Source: Brassica napus
Lineage: Eukaryota; Streptophyta; Magnoliopsida; Brassicales; Brassicaceae
NCBI RefSeq assembly: GCF_020379485.1
Contig: NC_063450.1
Span: 29,612,137-29,676,136 of the forward strand
DNA: 64,000 nt
Direction of reading: 5' to 3'
The notes under the pieces were generated by a model. That model did not search any database. It was given only the letters and a program-made list of their open reading frames with translations, and was not told the origin of the DNA. The position numbers and the translations under genes are program-made. Within the stretch, counting starts at the first letter, position 1, and each line of letters opens with the position of its first letter. Shown here in pieces: positions 1 through 12,358 of this stretch.

Positions 1-2580
1 TTTTAATGTTATGTAATATTTATCATATTATATTTTATTTTGGTGTATTTAAGTTATTATAAATTAAGCTTAGTATATATATTTGTGAAAAGAAATAAAT
101 ATAAAAACTTATAAAAAATAAAAGATAGTTTTGAGGTTCTGAATAGTAAAACTTTAAATTTGAGATTTTATTATTTACAACCTCAAAATTTGAGGTTGAG
201 TTGGAATTGCCCTTCCCTGAACATCGCTATGTTTGCGTGAAATGGGATTAGAGTTAGAAAAATCCAATTTGTTCCATTCCATGTAAATCGGTAGTGATTA
301 TGTAACAATCATCTGTTAAATACAGTTTCGTCAACTTAAAATTCGTTTCTTTTGTTTATCTTGAAGCTGTTTATCTACTTAAATTTTATCTTTCTGAATG
401 TCTTTTAAGAACTCAACTCAATTCTACAATGTTGCAATATATGACTTTTCTGATTTGTGTTTTTATTGTTTCAGCAAAAAATGATGAATTATATCTAAAA
501 ATATGGGCAGAAAACAAATGGCGTAAATAAATTGCTATATCTTAAGGAAATAATCCAAAACACATAAAGCCACATAAAATATGGCCCAATGAACATCGAT
601 TGACCAAATCCCAGTACCTAATTAAACTATACCCGGAAATTGCTGTTGTAACGTGTTAACAAAAAACCACATGGATTTATTTTCTTTCTTTGTCGGTGTC
701 TCTCAGTTATCTGGAAATTAATAGCTATCATATCAAGTATGTTTTTCTATATATTAGTTAGTCACATCATTAGTAACATGGTGATTAACATGTTTAGAAC
801 TTCACACTTTATCATTGGTATGTATACGAACACTTCAAAAGTATTTGTTGTATTGTTTAAAATAGTAGCTAATCCATAAGCCTAAACCTTGTAAAAGATA
901 TTATTTTCTATTTTTTATGAATTATTAATCAAGGTTAGTAGGCAAGCTTTTGGCTGCAGATAGTTAACTAAATTCCTTATAATACCAATTCTTTTAATAT
1001 GGTTTTATTTACTATATGAATTTTCTGTTTTGAGTTTTCATTATTAGAAAAATGATAAAATATGTTGACACAAAATAATATACCGACATATAAAGTTATG
1101 TGTCTTAGATTATATACCCAAAACACATCAACTATGGCCCAGTCAAAACATTAATAATAAAGCCCATTACTAACTAACTATTGGCGGTAACAAAATAATG
1201 GGTCGAGCGAAACTGAAAAGTCTTAAATGTTTTATTTTCTTTCTCTGTCGGTGTCTCTCAGTCAACTCTTCTTCCTCGATGTTCATCATGATTCAAGTTT
1301 GTTTGGAAGATCCTTATTCGAAATCCAGACCGAAAGAGGAGATTTTGTGTTTATCAAAACAATTCACTCTATTCTAAGAGCCAAATCGATATACTCGAAA
1401 TAAAGGTTTGGTTTTCTAAATATTTGTTTAGAAATTTTCATATTAAACGATTAGGGTTTTGTTAGGTAATAATCCTTTTTTAATTCTTTGTCATGTAGTC
1501 ATGTTCATATACCTATCTTCTCTAATTGTAGATCGACCATCACCTGAGGATATTTCAATGGCTTTGGTTGAAAATTAGTTTTTGTAGACATGTGGATGGT
1601 AAGGTATCAATCTCAACCTTTCAATTTCATGTTTACCAAGTTATTATCTCACAGGAAAGTTCTAAACTTTGGGTTTGTATATCTTTTTAAACGCTGCAGG
1701 AGATTCCCTTCAAACCTGCTCGGCTGATTCTACAGGTAACCGCAGTTTAAGGGATGAGCAATCTCATTGAGAAGTCAGCTTGTGTACGATTGTAATGTCA
1801 TCTTTCTGGGACTATTTTCAGGGCTCAACTGGTGTCCCTGCAGTTGTGTAAATAGTTTGCATGATAGTAGCCACGGATAATGTCAATGTTGATTCTACTG
1901 CGTTCAATCCCTTGGTTAGTGAACTTCAAGCTATTTAAATTGGGGATCTGTTTTGTTTCATGTATGTAAACACATGAAGCTAATGTTTATTTTTTAGAAT
2001 GCTCCTCAGATGATAGTAAGGAGATTACAATCCGAGATGTTACAAAATCTTTTATAACATGTCAATTTGGCAGTTTCAACAAGTTTTGATGATATGTATG
2101 TTCAACTCACGAACTCCATGTCTATAATATGTCTTATAGTGCTATATACGAGATGGTACTAGAAGAAAATGCTCCAGTTAACTTTGGATCACCGTATAAG
2201 AACATATTGATTTGACAACTCTCCCAGTCTATGATACATTTCACTCGTACGTTGGTTCAATATTTTTGATATCCACATCTTCTTTCGTTTTTTTTTCCAT
2301 TTTTTCCCTTGAATATGATAAATTCTTTTTATTTTTAATTAACATAGAAGTATCCATGATCTATAGAAGAAACTAAACTAATCTACAAATGGAACTGTAA
2401 CCCACGCATGGACCATTTTTTGGGTATTCAAATGGATCCTAAACAATAAATCTATATTTACGTGACCACATATAAAATGTAATGAGATACTTTTGAATTC
2501 GGATTACTTATTAACCCAAAATCCACCTACCACTAGACCACCATAAAATGACATATTAATAACATCCGATGTTTAAACCA
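1..2580. other. AT-rich intergenic DNA, no gene recognised
   Basis: No long reading frame or protein motif is recognisable. Between about 1200 and 2100 there are short GC-richer blocks separated by GT...AG-like boundaries (for example around 1600, 1700-1735 and 1800-1830), which look like the remains of a spliced transcript. They contain stops in the frames I tried and I could not assign a family. This could be a decayed gene or the edge of a transposon. Confidence 0.4.
580..1265 (+). repeat. Imperfect direct duplication of a promoter/leader-like block
   Basis: The block at about 580-712 resembles the block at about 1125-1262. Both carry a 'tatggccca' box with nearby 'cccag'/'gccca' motifs, and both end in the same pyrimidine-rich leader reading 'gtcggtgtctctcag' (about 698-712 and 1248-1262). 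The match is patchy between the shared motifs, so this is either an old tandem duplication or two copies of a repeat edge. Confidence 0.4.
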
Positions 2581-3756
2581 CACATGGTTCAGGAAACTTT
2601 AGAAGAATGAAATTCCTGTAATACGTAATTAGATTTACTGAAAACTTGATATGCTACGTACTTCGATAGAAACAATTTTATAATATGATTTGTTTTGAAA
2701 ATATCAAAAGTAGGCAAAAAAGGTAAATAGCTGGACATTCTGGCTGTATTTGTAACTTTTGAGGAATGTCCCCATATTTTCCCCTCAAGTAATGTGATTC
2801 CCAACCCAACAACATGTACTAGTATTAATCAAGTGTATCTTTAACTAATTTAATAATCAAGCTTTTGCATGCAATGCATGATGCATGCGTGAGGAAAATC
2901 TACCTCCGGGCCATTTTCCTCGGAACTCTTCAAGTTGTGAGTCGATGCATGGACCCCGGCAAAATCCAACCAGCCTACGTCATCATCATCATTTGGATAT
3001 ACACACACACACACATGCCTCCAACTTTGATGATTATTTTCTTGTCATTTGAGTTTATATCATCACATATATATTCACATCCAAAGTTAATACTACCATT
3101 TACCATTGTCTTTGTTTCTAATTACATACAGTAGATATATGATCTTACAAACAATTGATTTTAGTGTGTCGGATTCGGTATACAATGATTTAACGCTATG
3201 CCCAAGAATAAAACTTTTACTTTTGCGCTAGATGAAAATCGTTTTAATGGGTATCATTATTAGTTTTTTGACCTTTTCTTTTTCACTTTTAGAGAACGTA
3301 TTCTTTGACCCACCAAGATTCACTCAAATATTCAACATCAGAATCTACCTCCTGCTAAAACTCGAATGGACAGGAAGAAAAAAGCTATCGTACACACATA
3401 CACACACACATATATATATACTGCTAATAAATATGCTCTTTATTAATTTGATGGTTATTTGCAGATGTAGGGCAATAGGAGGTTACGTGAGATGATTATA
3501 GAAGGGTTTCGTCTTTTAACTAATGGGTTTTCTCCACTCATAAGCTTTTTCTGTCTCTAAAACCCTACAAAATATGTACGGATATTCTTCTTGTTAAAAC
3601 AAGGCATGCATATGATTTGATTCTCTTGGGGTTTACACACTCAACCTACTGCGACTACATTGGTCCAAACGATATATTAAACGGAATGATACGTATAATA
3701 ACTAATACTTTTTTTTTTGGGTCCAAAAAAAAAAAAAAAACCCATCTCTGATCATC
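2581..3756. other. Gene-free AT-rich stretch with CA/TA microsatellites
   Basis: Only short chance frames are present. Simple repeats include a CA run at about 3001-3016 and a mixed CA/TA run at about 3395-3420. A poly-A tract (about 3725-3740) sits just before the CACTA element. Nothing else could be supported. Confidence 0.6.
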
Positions 3757-3779
3757 CACTACAAGAAAACAGGGGGATT

Positions 3780-4260
3780 CTGATGGCCGAAATCGTCAGA
3801 AATTCGTCGGAATAGACCGATTCTGACGAATTTCTGACGAACATGTCCGTCGGTATCATTTTGTCGGAAACAAAAAAATTCGTCGGAATTTCGTCAGAAC
3901 TTCCGACGACTTTCTGACGAATACCGAGAAACGTCATTCTGACGAACTTCCGACGATATTACGATGCGGACACACGAGACCAGAGTTCATCGAAAAAACT
4001 ATGTACCGACGGAGAACGTTCCTCGGACAATTCCGACGTAGTGGATTCCTCGGTATATTCCGACGGACGTTGGTTCGACAGAATATACCGACGGACATTG
4101 GTTCGTCGGAATATACCGACGGATATTTGTTCGTCGGTATATTCCGACGGATATTGGTTCGTCGGTAAATTCCGACGGATGTTGGTTCGTCGGTATATTC
4201 CGAGGAACCGTTGTCCGTCGGTATATTCCGACACTCAGAGTTCGTCGGAATATACCAATT
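3780..4260. repeat. Left subterminal repeat array of the CACTA element
   Basis: Dozens of short, partly inverted motifs built from 'TTCGTCGG', 'TCCGACGGA' and 'GAATATACCGACG' fill this stretch. In En/Spm elements such subterminal motifs are the binding sites of the TNPA-type protein. Open frames crossing the array on both strands are by-products of the repeats. Confidence 0.85.
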
Positions 4261-4459
4261 TTAAAAACGAATTAATTTTGCATTTTTATATATTAAAAAT
4301 TAATTAATAAATTAAAAAAATCCGAAATTTAAAACTAATAATATCATAGAATTTAAATTCATAAAAACCGAAATAGAAAAAAAACATTCAGAAAGTTTAA
4401 AGTTCATACAAACCGAAATAGAAAAAAAACATTCAGAAAGTTTTAAAAAGCCGAAAAAA

Positions 4460-5957
4460 CTAAGATGAACTCGAAGACATCAAACGATCTAGCTTCTGCA
4501 TTATCTCGGTGTTGAACTTCTTATGGGATGCCAACTCAGCAAGGATAGTGGCATTCTCTGAACGGATAGCGGTATTCTCAGAAAGGATAGTGTGTTCTGC
4601 TCCTCCAATGCCCCAATCCGTTCATCTTTGTCATGTAGCTGCTCGAGAATCATGGGATCGGCATATGGAGCTTGCGAAGAAGATACCGGATACGAAGAAG
4701 CACGGCGGGCCAACCCAACTAAACGGCCTCTTTTCCTTTTAGGAACCGCCTACATAAATATTTAAAGTTAGTAAATAGAGACAAGTTAGTAATCGATATT
4801 ATTAAAAAAATATATTAATAAAAAAAATTACCTTTTCAACCATCTCATTTATTTGCAATAGAGACAAGTTGGTTGAAACTCCCGTAGAATCGCCGTCATC
4901 AGAGAGAGGCTGAGATTGAGATACTATTTCAGCTTCCACCAAATCAACGACACCTTTGATCACGGGGTCCTGAATTTGACCCGTCGTCTTGTTAGTGTGA
5001 GCCACCTTAATGAGTTGGCGACGATCAACGGGATTACCGTCATTTGCTTCGATCTAAAAAAACTGTCATTATTAGCCAACGAATATATAAAATATTTATT
5101 TAAAAAATATAAGGATAAATAATAATAAAAAACTTACAAGTTCGTCCTCCTTAGTAGACATAGAGCAAGCGCCGAGGTTGTGCACATACATACCTTTCCC
5201 GCCACGATCGCTCTTCCGGTTCTTGGAGTTCCTAGAAGACGTCTCTGCAGTTTCTTCCTTCTCCCAATGAGCTATCAACTGCGCCCACACCGTCCTGTTG
5301 ATGAACCGTGGCCTCTTGTTCTTCTGCCAAACTGTCTTCCACGCGTTTATCTGCTTCCTATAAGAGTCCATGGCCTTTTCGTTGAATTTCTTACGGACTG
5401 TTTCCGTAAGATCGGAGTGCCAGTTGAACTCTTGCTACAAACCAACCATAATTTAATAAGTAAATATATTTAAAAAAATGTAAAAACTTTAAAAAAATGA
5501 AGAGTTACTATACCGCAAACTGACGAAACCACAACTCTCGTTCGTCGGAAGGGATCACACTCCACTTTGGATATCCAAAACGGAGCATGGAGTACATCAT
5601 CTGGTTGATGCTCCGGCTAATGCTATTTTTCGACTTGGTGAACCTTTAAAAAAAATACAAGTTAACAAGTTAATTAAAGAAAAAAAACATAATGGTACAA
5701 ATAAAAAAAATACTAACCAAGTGCTATGTCCTCGTCGTGGGTTGGGTTGGAGAACCGGGAGATGCTCTCGACCTGGTTGTTGAACCAATAGTTGAACTGG
5801 CATGACCCCCGGATCCTGTTGAGCAGCAGCGCAGGGGCAGCGGGAGCTGGAGCGGGAATATATGCGGGAACCGAGCCATGAGACGATCCCGATGCACGGG
5901 AACTGCTCACCGAACTACGTCGAAGACGGGCTGCGGGGCGGGGTTCATCCTCGGCCC
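4460..5957 (-). pseudogene. CACTA accessory protein, Transposase_24 (Ptta/En/Spm) type, frameshifted
   Basis: Five leftward exons can be followed. About 5957-5718 encodes a Ser/Pro/Ala-rich N-terminus. About 5645-5515 carries the typical block with 'MLRFGYPKWSVIPSDER'. About 5436-5140 carries '[17 protein letters not shown]' and '[15 protein letters not shown]'. About 5056-4832 carries 'DLVEAEIVSQS'. The last, about 4749-4460, has a leucine/glutamate-rich, coiled-coil-like C-terminus. The order matches plant transposase Ptta/En/Spm proteins, which likely bind the subterminal repeats. In the last exon an extra 'AC' in an AC run (about 4590-4597) shifts the frame; the other frame continues in the expected style to a stop at 4460-4462. 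No clear ATG is seen at the 5' end. A leader intron from about 6648 to 5960 is possible but inferred. Confidence 0.75.
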
Positions 5958-5959
5958 TA

Positions 5960-6830
5960 AAAAAAAAATTAATACATCAAAAATATTTTCAAATCATTTC
6001 TATTTTTAATGTTTTCATTTATATATTTACAAAAGGTTTTATAAACGTTTTAAAAAAAACTGTTAAACCTTTTATTATACATAGTTTATTACTAGAAACT
6101 TATAAAAAATAATAAAAATTTAAATTTTTTTATTATACATGATTTATATATATATATGTGTGTATACACAATTATAAAAAATATATAAATGTAGAAAAAT
6201 GTTGTTAAATATTTATAATTTTTTTTAAAAAATGTTTTATTATACATATTTTATTAGTGGAAACTTATAAAAAAATTTAAATTTTTTATTATACATGATA
6301 TATATATATATGTATACAAAATTATAAAAAATTTATAAATATAGAAAAATGCTGTCAAATATTTTTAAAAAATTTTAAAAACGTTTTATTATATATATTT
6401 CATTACTGGAAACTTGAAAAACGTTTTTAAAAATCAAAAACGTTTTAAAAATATTAAAACGTTTTGAATTTTAACAAAAAAAAAATTCCAAAAAAAACTA
6501 AAACAACAATCCAAACAACAATCCTAACTTATATATCCTAAACTATCCATTCAATCCTAAAATTTTCAATCAAACAACCTAAAATCTGAGATCTAACTTC
6601 CAAAACCCTAAACAATTGATATAAAACAAGGTTTGGGATGATTCTTACATGATTTGGGGTTTGGGGAAGAGATATGAGGGTGAGAAGAGGATTCGCCGGT
6701 GAAGGGAGGTGGAGAAGGGCCGGAATCGCCGGAGAGAAAGAGAAATCGCCGGAGAGAGGATGTTTGAAAGAGGCGGAAATAACGAAGAAGGAAGAAGAAG
6801 GGTTATTATATCTGAAGATTCCGACGGACA
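5960..6830. other. Intergenic/leader part of the CACTA element
   Basis: AT-rich, with repeated 'tttattatacat' stretches at 6065-6420. At 6640-6830 there is a GA-rich (plus strand) block with several 'cgccgg' motifs, likely the transcribed leader of the accessory gene. A splice-donor-like 'ATGTAAG' (minus strand) lies near 6648. Confidence 0.45.
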
Positions 6831-6925
6831 CGGGTTCGTAAGTATTCCGTCGATATAATTAAAATATACCAAATGGAGATCCGCGAAAATTTTCACGCGG
6901 TTTGGTTCTCCCGGGCAAATTGGAT

Positions 6926-7016
6926 TTCCGACGGAATGTGTCCGTCAGTATATTCCGACGGAATGTGTCCGTCAGTATATTTCGACGGAATGTGTCCGTC
7001 AGTATATTCCGACGGA
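6926..7016. repeat. 27-bp tandem repeat inside the CACTA element
   Basis: The unit begins 'TTCCGACGG', includes 'TGTGTCCGTCAG', and starts at 6926, 6953, 6980 and 7007, an exact 27-bp spacing. It is built from the same TCCGACGGA motif as the subterminal arrays but lies in the middle of the element, between its two genes. Confidence 0.85.
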
Positions 7017-7500
7017 ATTCCGACGACTTAGTGCTTAGGGTGTTGATTGCAAGTTTCTAAATGCAAAATCCATATCTTTGATAAGATATATAGTATTTGC
7101 ATAAAGATTTAACAATAAAAATGTTTTTATAACACGATTTTACACAACAACATTTTTTGTAATGTAAGATTATATGAATATGATTGTATAAGTATATGAG
7201 TGTTAAGATGAGATGTTATGAAAACAATGATATGCGTACATAAATATTTTAATGAGTTGTTATATTTGAACGGTTGCGATCTAATATTATACTAAACATT
7301 TATTATGTGTTATTTTCATAGTTTTGGCATCTAAATTTATAGATTTTTATGATTGAAATTTTTTAGAAACACATGTTGTCGGTAATTCGTCAGAATATAC
7401 CGACGAACTTTACAAACTTCAACAAAACCCTTGGTCGTCGCTATGTCGTCACTATATTAGGAGGAATTTCCGACGGACCAATAAAAAAAAAAAAAAGCTA

Positions 7501-10500
7501 ATCAGAATCTTCTGAATCTTCATCGAACTCCCCAACCTCGGCTTCTGGCTCCGAATGTACAACAGCATCATGTCCAAACACAGTCAAATTCACAACAAGT
7601 TGAACATTTTCCAAATCTTCAACTGCCTGGGCGTTGCTGGTAGACTCTGGTTGCAATGGTTCATCATCATCAGAAGTTCCATCCACTCGTCCTCTTGGGT
7701 TGATTTGCGTTACAGTAACCCATGGATCGTCTCTGTACGTCACCCGAGGGTAACTTATGTAGCACACCTATACATATCAATTATACAAGTATTAGTAAAA
7801 TATATAACATTAATTAATTATATTGGTAAAAAATTATGAATAGATTGACATACCTGATCAGCTTGCGAACCAAGAATGAAGAGATCATAATATTGAAGTT
7901 TTCGCCTCGAATGAATTGATGTAACACCAAACGCATCAATCTTCACTCCTCTATCTGGGGTGGTGTCATACCAATCACAATAGAATACTACACAACACAA
8001 TCCAACCATCCCAGGAAATTGGATTTCCAATAGAACTTTTATGTTGCCGTAGTAGACATCGTCACCGAAAGAAGATGAAACACCAGCATCATAGGTTGTC
8101 TTAGAATGACCTTTCCTTGTGAATGCATATCCTCGCGTACAAAATTTAGGATATGATTTGACCACATAGTTTGGTTCCTGCACAAATTCACGTATCCAAT
8201 CATCAAACACAAGACCTCTGGCCAAACCATCATTCATCTATAATTTAAAAACATATATGATTGAAAAGTTAATTAGTTTATATTAAATTTAAACTAATCA
8301 TTTGCATAGGGTATTATGATATATAACTCACATAACTACGAAGCCACGCAGCAAATCCGTTATCTCTAAGTTGTCGAAGCTCATCTTCTGTTGCATGCCT
8401 GTGAGTCATACGCAACTCCGCCATATATACACTATATACAAAAATATTATCAATATGAAATAAATTTATTGAATATTAATCTAACAATAAATGAATAAAT
8501 ATTTTTACCTCTCATATTGTAGAACATCTTCACAGTTGATGAGCAAATATGTTTGCAAATGAGCGTGCTCAGTGTCCGCAAGTCTCCTCTTCGTGAATTT
8601 TCCACTAAGTCGTCCTATTTCCTTGAACATGCTTGGGACAGTAACATGATATGTTGCTCTCTCCCCTCTATCATCATGCCGAGCAGGTCTTCGGTGTTTT
8701 GTATGCACTTCTGGTGGAAATAATTTTTAGCAAAGATTGCAGTTTCTTCATTGATCACCTGTGCCACTATAGATCCTTCCACCCTGCTTTGATTTTTGAC
8801 CATCTTCTTCAGATGATGCATATAACGCTCAAAAATATACATCCATTTGTATTGCACAGGACCACCAAGTTCCAATTCTCTTGCGAGATGAATAGCAAGA
8901 TGTTCCATTACATCAAAGAATGATGGAGGAAATTTCTTCTCAAGGTTGCACATGCTGACTGGTGCGTTTATCTTCAAATTATTAATACCCTCTTCAGTCA
9001 CTACTCTGCTGCATAAGTCGCGGAAGAAAACACTAATCCCTACATAGATAAAAGACATAATTTTTGAAAGTATTAAATTTTTATAAGCATAATTGTTAAA
9101 TATAAAAATAAATTAAATTGTAAAAATATAAGATACCTGCAATTGCTTCATGAACATTACGTGGCAATAATGCTGAAAAAGCAAACGGAAGGAGGCGCTG
9201 CATAATTACATGACAATCATGACTCTTCAAGCCAGTAAACTTTCCTTCAATTCTATCAACGCAGTTCCCCAAATTTGATGCATATCCGTCAAGAAATTTC
9301 ACTTTATCTGTAATCCAATCAAAGAACTCTTCTTTTCTAGCACCATCCAGCCGATAAATGGGAAAATGGGCCGTACCGTTCTCATCAACGTGAAGTTCAG
9401 AACGATCACAGATATCGACTAAATCCAACCTTGACTTCAAATTATCCTTCGTTTTACCTTGGATGTTAAGGACTGTGTTCATCAGATTGTAGAAGAAGTT
9501 CTTCTCAATATGCATGACATCTAAATTATGTCGCAATCGTTGACTCTCCCAATATGGCAGATCCCAGAAAATACTCTTTTTGTGCCAGTTATGTAGCTCT
9601 CCAACCGCACTGACTCGAATGTTTTCATGTCCACCTACATCTGGCGTCCTTTCTGCATCAAAATACCTAAACTGCTTCAACTAATCTTTCCCACTAACTT
9701 TCTCAAATGGACCATCAAACACCTGCTTGTTCTTCGTAAACGAAGTCTTACTCCTGCGGTATGGATGATCAGGTGGTAGAAATCGTCTGTGACAGTCAAA
9801 CCAACACGTTTTCTTTCCGTTCTTTAGTTGGAAAGCATCTATGTCATCTTGACAATATGGACATGATAGCCTCCCATGTGTTGTCCATCCAGATAACATA
9901 CCATATGCTGGAAAGTCACTTATTGTCCACATAAGTACTGCCCGCATCTGAAAGTTTTCTTTGCACGAAACATCGTATGTCTCAAAACCATGCGCCCATA
10001 GTTGTTGCAACTCATATATCAGTGGTTGAAGAAACACATCTAGTGATCTTTTAGGATGATCTGGCCCGGGGACGAGAATTGAGAGAAACAAAAACTCTCG
10101 TCGCATGCACAAGCTCGGCCGTAAGTTGTACGGTGTCACAATAACTGGCCATAGAGAATAATGTCTTCCATGCTTTCCAAATGAGCTGAAACCATCAGTA
10201 GATAATCCAAGATAAACATTTATTCTCTCTTCCGCAAATTCTGGATATGTTGACTGAAAATGTTTCCAAGCCTTCGCATATGAAGGATGTCTAATCTCAC
10301 CATTTGTGGAATGCTCTGCATGCCATCTCATTGCTTTTGTTGTGCGCTCACACTGATACAACCTCTTCAATCTTTCCGTCAAAGGCAAATACCACATTCT
10401 TTTGAATGGGATCGGAACTCTTCCCCTCGTCTCCTGATAACGAGGTTTCCCACAAAATTTGCATACATTCCGTGTCTCATCCGCTCTCCAGTAGTTCATG

Positions 10501-11192
10501 CAGTTGTCAATACATACATATATCACTTCATACGGTAGTTGAAGACCGGCAACAAGTTTCTGAACCTCGTAGTATGAACCCGGTGCAAGGTTATCCTCAG
10601 GTAGAATACCTTTGACAAAATCAGTAATCGCATCCATACATTCTTCAGCCAAATTATAGTATGTCTTAATACCCATTAATCTAGTTGCAGATAATAAGAC
10701 TGAATGACCATCTCTACAATTTTGATACAAAAGTTGTTTTCCTGCATCTAACATGTCAAAAAATCTCTTAGATTCGGGATTTGGTTCTTCCCCTCTATAA
10801 TGATCATGTACCATCTGCTCAGTACCTACACCATAATCTATATCCGTTCTAGATTCTTCTAACCTAATATCAGGCTGAAGTTCACTAACAGGCTGAGGTT
10901 CGCTAGTTCTACCATATTCATAACCAGTTTCCCCATGAAGGTACCAAACTTTATAATTACCTGAAAACCCTTTCATATACAAATGAGTCCAAACATCAAA
11001 TTCTTTTATAACCTTATTATTATTGCAAGTAGAGCATGGACATCTTAACATACCACTTTTTGCTTTCGGTTGCTGTTGAACAAGCCTCATGAATTCTCCA
11101 ATCCCTTGAACGTATTCTTCCGTAAGCAAATTGGTGTTCGGATCCAAATGAGGTTTATCCATCCACGAACGATAATAAACTTCTGAAGACAT
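7501..11192 (-). pseudogene. CACTA transposase, TNP2/TNPD type (Transposase_21, DUF4218, DUF4216), broken
   Basis: The likely start is the ATG at 11192, giving MSSEVYYRSWMDKPHLDP. Exon 1 (11192-9137) carries a transposase-associated N-terminus with a CPCSTC motif and the TNP2 core ('LSTDGFSSFGKHGRHYSLWP', 'GRLSCPYC'). It is interrupted by an in-frame TAG at 9681-9683, after which the homologous frame continues ('DVGGHE', 'DVMHIEKN'). A clean intron (9136-9040) leads to the DUF4218 exon ('CNLEKKFPPSFFDVMEHL'). There a one-base loss near 8713-8717 shifts the frame, and the proper frame resumes with 'RRPARHDDRGERATYHV' down to about 8506. A short exon (about 8434-8332), the DUF4216 exon (8237-7852, 'WYDTTP') and an acidic last exon ending at 7501 follow. 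In an intact element this enzyme cuts the element ends; this copy cannot make a full-length product. Confidence 0.9.
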
Positions 11193-11279
11193 GATTTTCA
11201 CGGAATTGTTATGACTAAAGAGAGTGAAGAGAGAATGAAGTGTGAATGAGTTGAATGAGGAGGGGTTGTATTTATAGGA

Positions 11280-11736
11280 AATTGCGTACGGCCCTCCGAC
11301 GACTTTCCGACGAAATTCCGATGGATGTAAAGCAGTCCGTCGGAATTCCGTCGGTATTGTCCAATCTCAAACGGCTATACAACGGTCATATATATTTGTC
11401 GGCAACGGTCACATGGTTCGTCGGAAATTCGTCGAAAAATTCCGACGGAATACCGACGACTGTACTGTTAATCGGAATGTCGTCGGAAGTTCGTCGGTAT
11501 ATTCCGACGAATTTCCGACGATTACAACGGTTACATTTTTTATCGGAATATCGTCAAAAAGTCGTCGGAAAATTCTGACGACCCATGTTTCGTCGGAATT
11601 CCGTCAATTCCGTCGGAAATGGTCGACGGAATTCCGACGACTTCAAATTTTTGGATTTCGTCGAAAATTGGTCGGTAAGCCGTCACAAACGTCCGACGAC
11701 ATTGATGTCCGTCGAAACCTCCGTCGGAATTCGGTG
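11280..11736. repeat. Right subterminal repeat array of the CACTA element
   Basis: The stretch is packed with 'TTCCGACGA', 'TTCGTCGG' and 'CCGTCGGA' motifs in both orientations, matching the left array. It sits directly upstream of the transposase gene, so it may also hold its promoter. Confidence 0.85.
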
Positions 11737-11754
11737 TGTTTTCTTGTAGTGATC

Positions 11755-12071
11755 ACTGATCACGTGAGTGAGAGACACTAACATTGTCTAAGCTTTGCCT
11801 TGTTTCTGGTGTGATATATATGGACGTGGAGGGATGAATCCACTTGCGTTTCTGGCTTCGTTATGAGTGAGCTATATGATTTATTTTATACCTCGCAGCT
11901 TTGTTAACATTGTCTTATTTCTTTTTGCCAAGGCAAATCTTAGGATTATATTTTTTGTAATATTATTACTACCGTACCATTTTATAATGAAATTTCACAT
12001 ATTTGGCAAAAAATAAATAATAAGAGGCAGAAAAGAACAAGAACAGTTTGGATCATAGATAAGGAAGAAAG
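11755..12071. other. Short gene-free stretch right of the CACTA element
   Basis: AT-rich DNA without a recognisable gene. It contains the small palindrome 'TGATCACTGATCA' right at the element border (11750-11762) and nothing else I can support. Confidence 0.4.
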
Positions 12072-12074
12072 TTA

Positions 12075-12355
12075 GACCATCCGCAACCGTGATACCCAGT
12101 TAAAAATTGTTAGAAATTTTTTTTATTATTTTATTATTATTATTTTTTTCAGCTGAAAAAAAAGATAACTAATGGCGGGCCGCCACCTAACAGCAGGGCC
12201 CGCAGACAGTTACAATAATCCAAGTGAATTGATCTTTAAAGAAGGATATGAAGAGGCCAATCCTTAATATATTGCGGGATCCATCAAATTTTTTGCTATT
12301 TTTTACCTATGTTTTGGAGCTAAAAAATTGGCAAGAGGTTCCATTGTGGATGTTC
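12075..12355. mobile_element. Harbinger/Tourist-type MITE (first of an abutting pair)
   Basis: Flanked by TTA at 12072-12074 and 12356-12358, the target duplication of the PIF/Harbinger group. The left end is GACCATCCGCAACC and the right end, reversed, is GAACATCCACAATGG, an imperfect inverted repeat. It has no coding capacity and is 281 bp long. Confidence 0.7.
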
Positions 12356-12358
12356 TTA

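Larger units (their letters stand above)
3757..11751 (-). mobile_element. CACTA (En/Spm-type) DNA transposon, complete ends, decayed genes
   Basis: The left end begins CACTACAAGAAAACA at 3757 and the right end is its exact reverse complement, finishing at 11751. That is a 15-bp terminal inverted repeat, flanked on both sides by ATC (3754-3756 and 11752-11754), the 3-bp target duplication expected of CACTA elements. Subterminal arrays of short motifs around 'TCCGACGGA' or 'TTCGTCGG' lie inside each end. Two genes run leftwards: a TNP2/TNPD-type transposase (11192 to 7501) and a Transposase_24/TNPA-like gene (about 5957 to 4460). The length is 7995 bp. The ends look mobilisable, but the transposase has a nonsense codon and a frameshift, so movement would need help from another copy. 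Confidence 0.95.

Noticed and set aside
2589..3495. Several 60-90 codon frames before the CACTA element
   Set aside because: AT-rich chance frames crossing microsatellites; no family or gene signals.
3959..4307. Overlapping open frames on both strands in the CACTA left end
   Set aside because: They are translations of the TCCGACGGA/TTCGTCGG subterminal repeats.
11255..11781. Rightward frames of 107 and 122 codons at the CACTA right end
   Set aside because: Repeat-derived; one runs over the transposon border into flanking DNA.
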